From the NCBI RefSeq assembly GCF_963678635.1, contig NW_026970895.1:1-22987 (forward strand): a stretch of 22,987 nucleotides of DNA, in the 5' to 3' direction. Made by a program: the position numbers and the translations under genes. This DNA is from Symsagittifera roscoffensis. Taxonomy: Eukaryota > Xenacoelomorpha > Acoela > Convolutidae. Shown here one piece after another: positions 18,946 to 22,987 of the stretch. How positions within the stretch are numbered: position 1 is the stretch's first letter; each line of letters starts with the position of its first letter. The notes under the pieces are model-generated. The model was not told the DNA's origin. It saw nothing but the letters and a program-made list of their open reading frames with translations, and did no database searches.

Positions 18946-19391
18946 GCGATAAGTAGTTTTTATTAAGTTCACTTTATAAACATTAGGATTAAGTTTTAGG
19001 TTAGCTACTAGACATTATGTTTCTATGTAATAGTGTGGATATGTGATGCTTATGTGTTATGTCAGTTAGGTTATGTTTTATGTGATGTGTGTGACATTAA
19101 AGACCTGGAACACTCCAGGTAGTGAAGGTGACAGCGCTCATTTGTGTTATCTTGACAAGGTTACAGGTGGACGATCCACCATGGTGCTAGTTTTTAAATC
19201 AAGAACAAAGGAGAAAATTTCAATGGATCGTTTTTAAAAGATGTGAATGAAGCTTTACCCTGGAAATGGGACGGCATGAAAGATGGTTTCATTTCGTGAC
19301 TTGCTTTTTAGATCTTGATTGATCCAATCTTGTTTATTGAATTTGACAAAATCAGAGCGAACACGACGACGAAAGATAAAACTGCAGAAAA
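18946..19391. promoter_or_regulatory. Noncoding spacer with TATA-like and polyA-like words and hairpins
   Basis: 446 bp without a coding frame, rich in T and G. A TATA-like TTTATAAA lies near 18973 and ATTAAA at 19096-19101. Two perfect hairpins follow: ACCTGGA-ACAC-TCCAGGT (19103-19120) and GGTGGA-CGA-TCCACC (19166-19180). An arm AATCAAGA near 19197 is complementary to TCTTGATT near 19313. Such content would suit an LTR (U3 promoter then R/polyA) or an intergenic region of one large element. No second copy was seen in the window, so LTR status is unproven. Confidence 0.4.
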
Positions 19392-20468
19392 TTGGGTGAC
19401 ACGAACAATTTGATGGATTTCCTCTCAACGAGTCTAGGAGCGACTCTGGACGAGATATACCAGCGGCTGATTGAGTGTGACTTTACACAAGAAGACCCGG
19501 GATTGGCGATGTTTGTGGTCGCGCTCCTCAACGCGTTAGGACGAGAGGGTCGAGGGAATCGTCCCACGGAAGTAGTACTGATGCTGGCCTTCGGTGAGTC
19601 CGGGACCGCCGAGAGAGGTCGAAACCGACTAATGAGATGGCGGCGAGGAGAAATGTCTGGCCACGACTTGGCTCGCGATCCGGGACTAGGTGAGCAGAGG
19701 GATCACCGGCTAGGTGAGATGCCCCTACCTGTTCAGCCTGTACAGCCGCTCATCGGAGCAAAGAGACTACGTGATGGGGCGGGCCCGTCACACTCAGTAG
19801 GTTCTCCAACAGCTGCTCCTCCACTGAAGAGGGTGAGGATGAACGGGATAGAGATCCAGAGCTCGGAGACGATTGAGACGTTGGAGAAGAAAGAGAAGGA
19901 CCAGAGCGAGCTGTGTGCCAAGCTGCAGGAGTACAGGGCCATAGCTCGAGAAAGAGACGAGTGGAGAAAGAAATTTGAAGATCTGCAAATGGCCTTCAAG
20001 GAAGAGGAGATAAAACACCTGAAGGAACTATATATGGCGAGGGTGAGCCAAGTGTCACCGGAGGTTCTGGAAACGATGAACTCCTCGGAGGCATCAAGGG
20101 ACACACGTCCCAGGACGAGGGCACAGGGACTGTGCGCATCGAGAGAGCCCGAGGCTCCTCAGCAGACACCACAGTCTGCTCCGAACCCGAGAAATACAAT
20201 ACCGGATCCTTGAGACAACTATCTGGCTCCCCAGTTTCAAGAGTCATTCAATCAGGTGGCCAGAGCAACAAGGAACGAGATCAATAGGACCTCTAACCGG
20301 ACGCTGGGCAGGGTCGTCCCTTCCCAACGCCTTGATCGTTCCCCGAGTAGCTCGGAGCGAACACCTCGAACCATGGCATCAACGGGTACTGCGCATGGCG
20401 GAACGGTTCAAAAATCTCGTGTAGTTGACATCAGGAAGAATCTAATGGTACGCAACCAGTTCGCGTAG
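19392..20468 (+). pseudogene. Coiled-coil N-terminal part of an SGNH polyprotein (Gag-like?)
   Basis: The open frame begins with TTG at 19392; the first ATG, at 19413, is the better start. Residues 1-70 are mostly helical. A basic stretch follows (RGRNRLMRWRRGE, about 75-87), then a Pro-rich linker and a charged coiled coil at about 157-218 (ETLEKKEKDQSELCAKLQE and onward). A TGA at 20211-20213 interrupts the frame, which continues to 20468 with Ser/Arg/Thr-rich sequence. I do not recognise a named family. Helix, basic patch and coiled coil ahead of a catalytic domain would suit a Gag- or ORF1-like protein. The same frame leads to the SGNH domain through only two more stops. Confidence 0.55.
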
Positions 20469-20546
20469 GTAGCCGCGGAGCATCCTTGAGCTTGCTTGAA
20501 TGGCATGAGCTGACACCCCGCCACAAGCAACCAGGTAATTCCCCCA

Positions 20547-21658
20547 GTGAATCGTCACTTGATCATAGGAGATAGTTTGGTGAGGGATCTGAACGATATC
20601 TTTGTCAATGGTCAGACTACTACTCTATCTTTTGGAGGAGCTTCCGTGGCTCAGGTCACCAAAATGATGGAGTTCCAGGGCGAGGATTATCTAGACACGT
20701 TGGTGAGAATGCTCGGACCAATGATGTCTCGAGAGCCCCAGTGATCCCAGAGGGCAAGCGGGAGCCCCTATTGGTCTGCCTTTTGAATGAACTGAAGGAG
20801 AAATACAGGCCCAGACTCGTGGTGCTGTGCACGATACCGCAGAACCCGATGGTGGTCATGCTGTTGGCGGGTTTCATGAAAGGCAACAAGACCCGGTGGA
20901 ACGAGATGACCCGCGGTCTGGTGAGAAGTAACCCCGGCGAGCTGCGACTCCTTGATCCTGAGAACATGCTGCGCATGATTGATCATCTCGCGCTCACCAG
21001 AGATGAAATACTTTTCAACACCCAGCAAGGGAGACTCTGGATCAATGACTGGTTCCAGACACAGTTAAGGGAAGTGGAGCAAGAATTGAGGACGACCAAC
21101 TCACTGGCTTGGACCAGTTCAACTGGAGGAGGTAGAGTGATGGTCAACGTGCCAGAATCACTCGTCAGTCGCCTCGGGCCCCTGGCAACGGAGACGGGTG
21201 CAGCTGCTCCCGTTGCTCCAAGCACAGATGTGAGAGAAAGGTTGGGGACTGCTCCTGCCCCCAGAACACAACCGTTGGAGAGCCGACTTGGGAGATCGGT
21301 TGATCAGAACCGGACTTGCTCCCAGACCGTGTCTATGAGGAATGACCCGCCCGCTAGAGCAACCCCTGCTTCGACAACAGGACAATCGACGAGCGCCGTG
21401 CCGGCTGAGGGAGTTGAACCAAGCAGCGTGCTGCTTTGGAACCGTCCAGACCCCAGCGGTTGGGGACAGTATAAGACAGACATGACGGCGAAGTTGAACA
21501 TGAGCACATTGACGTGTCGAGAGAACGCTAGGAGGATGATCGGTGGAGATGGTCCCACAATAACGAGGTTGTATCGAATACCGGGCGTGGACTGGCTGTT
21601 GGCGGAACAGGAGCAGTTTAGCTCCGCGACCACGCTCAGGTTCGTGGACCTGGATTGA
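20547..21658 (+). pseudogene. SGNH-hydrolase-like domain, frameshifted at block III
   Basis: Block I reads HLIIGDSLVRDL, with the Ser codon at 20574-20576. Block III is split: the Gly belongs to the first frame, while TNDVSRAP follows in another frame at about 20717, consistent with a single-base loss. RPRLVVLCTIPQNP is a core strand. The block V position reads RDEILFNTQQGRLWINDWF (from 20999), where a DxxH with catalytic His is expected but Leu stands. The remaining C-terminal part is Pro/Ser/Thr-rich with SLVSRLGP, RERLGTAP and ESRLGRSV repeats, then a small domain ending in RFVDLD. The frame passes the stop at 21656-21658 for another 38 codons (to 21774) with plausible sequence, so this stop may also be a lesion. 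An esterase role in an animal retroelement is likely by analogy only. Confidence 0.68.
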
Positions 21659-21731
21659 TTGCCTCAGGACAACACTTTTGGGCCCTTGAACACCCGATCT
21701 CTCACGGACGTCCTTTCTGAGAGCCAGAAAA

Positions 21732-22987
21732 TTGACACCACCTGCTCGGAAGGGCAAATTTATGGCAGAGAATGAGCCCATTAACAAACACCACAAGATG
21801 TATAGGCAGTTCTCCAAGCCACCCGGCCAGGCGCCTGGTGAGTGCTCGAGAGACTATCCCCGAGAAACCTCGGTGGAATGGGACGATAGGAGATGTGAGG
21901 GGCAGAAGGCACCAGTGGGGGACAGCCTGTTTGCTGCCTATGATCCTTTGGATATAAAGGAGGCTAAGTATCTGATAATTGCCAGTTCAGACTACCTCTA
22001 AATGCCCCGTTCTCTCTTTTGGCCTGATGTGATCTTCTTGACGGCGCCTAAGTTAGACTGGGGGCAATCAGCAGGCTTGACGATAAGTGTGCGAAGGACG
22101 ATCAGTATGGAGCCGCAGATGATTGTGATTGCCGGCTCGAATGACCACTTGCAGAGTAGAGGGTTGTTGTCCCGTCTGACTGATGGGTCAACCCTGAGCA
22201 ATGAAGTAATAGGAGAAGCTATAATGACGCTGCTCTCAGCCATGACCGAGGTGGAGGCATCAGTGCAGCAACACTTCACCAAGAATGTGGTGAAGGTCTT
22301 TTGTGTTATCACCGGGATATGCCGCATTGCCAGAACCCCTACAGTTTGTGTACTCGATGGTCACAACTTTAGCGGAGGGACGATTCAACGTGATAATACC
22401 TGCGCCGAACAGAATGGTCGATCCTAACAAATACTACCTACCTCGCTCGGAGCTTCCTACCATCTGGGCTGACATTTCCAACGCCATCCAGGGACTCAAG
22501 GATTGCAGCACAACTCGGTTGGTGCTGGACGAAGTCGTTTGGTTGGAGCTGTCCAACTTCGCCAGGTTGCTGAAGTTGAGGCTAGGGGTAGATGATGATC
22601 ACCTGTTGGTACAACAGGTGGTCGATGACCTCTGGTTCAGGCAAATGAAGTACGCGGAGAATGAGCGGGGGTTGACAGTCAGAAAAAATATGACATCGGC
22701 GGAAGAGGACCTCATGGCGTTGGCTTTGCGGACGAAGCCACACACCAATTCATGGTTGTGTTTGTCGCCAAGAGTTTGTACCTCGGGAGAAGATGCGTTC
22801 AAGCATGCACCGGCAGTGATCAAGGAGATACACACTTATCTGAAAAACTAGTTCAACGAGAGGGAGTTAGCCGGAGGCATGATGTTACAGTTGATGCAAG
22901 AGGTGAACACGATGTCGTTGGATAAATTCCAGGCAGATATTTTGGCCACGAGGGCACAATATGAGCAATCAGACGCTATCCTGTGTG
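21732..22987 (+). pseudogene. Second SGNH-like domain and helical tail, open at window edge
   Basis: One frame runs past a TAA at 21999-22001, shifts near 22300, passes a TAG at 22849-22851 and stays open to the window end. YLIIASSDYL stands at the place of block I (no clear GDS). QMIVIAGSNDHLQSRG (near 22115) is a good block III. VLSPGYAALP and FNVIIPAPN are strand-like, as in SGNH folds. No DxxH is obvious. After about 22440 the sequence is helical (DDDHLLVQQVVDDLWFRQM and onward) and unrecognised. Composition and decay resemble the preceding block, so I read the two as one polyprotein with tandem SGNH-like domains. The second assignment is weaker. Confidence 0.5.

Noticed and set aside
18946-19391. 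Definite LTR
   Set aside because: Promoter- and polyA-like words are present but no second copy, no clear TG...CA ends and no primer-binding site could be found.
21158-21817. 219-codon antisense open frame
   Set aside because: It lies opposite the SGNH polyprotein and shows no domain of its own.
1-22987. tRNA, rRNA, CRISPR array or host protein-coding exon
   Set aside because: Nothing with the needed structure, repeats or non-element domain was seen on either strand.

Overview
The window looks like a nested retroelement graveyard from an animal nuclear genome. I see no host gene, rRNA, tRNA, CRISPR array or bacterial-style operon. Every coding stretch belongs to a retrotransposon class, and nearly all are broken by frameshifts and nonsense codons. 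The mix (a LINE with a restriction-like endonuclease, a Penelope-like element with GIY-YIG nuclease, an APE-type LINE, a Ty3/gypsy element and SGNH-hydrolase ORFs) fits a metazoan. From unverified memory of protein families I lean to a cnidarian, perhaps an anthozoan.

Layout. 1-3107, minus strand: non-LTR element with a partial PHD-like finger, reverse transcriptase (YVDD) and, after a frameshift, a zinc cluster and PD-(D/E)xK-like nuclease. 3243-4043, plus: an SGNH-hydrolase-like gene with one internal stop, then two related stem-loops (4097-4207). 4298-4579, plus: a small Cys-rich zinc-finger ORF. 4832-7165, minus: an almost complete Penelope-like element with a PHD-type finger inserted inside the RT palm. 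7182-7290: a 12-bp AT-rich tandem repeat. 7315-8652, plus: the C-terminal part of a LINE ORF1 and the N-terminal APE endonuclease of ORF2. The zinc-finger ORF and this LINE may be one element split by the antisense Penelope insertion. 8653-9821: noncoding, with several hairpins.

9822-18945, plus: a decayed Ty3/gypsy element in the order coiled-coil Gag, zinc knuckles, protease, RT, RNase H, a long linker with 14-residue repeats, integrase (DD35E intact) and an extended C-terminal region ending in what looks like a macro (ADP-ribose-binding type) domain. 18946-19391 is noncoding, with two perfect hairpins and promoter/polyA-like words. 19392-22987, plus, running off the end: a second polyprotein with a coiled coil, an SGNH domain and a second SGNH-like domain.

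The most notable points are the macro domain at the end of a Ty3/gypsy pol, the PHD finger between RT motifs B and C of the Penelope element, and the tandem SGNH polyprotein immediately 3' of the gypsy pol. No LTR pair can be recognised, so whether the last two blocks form one element larger than 13 kb is open.
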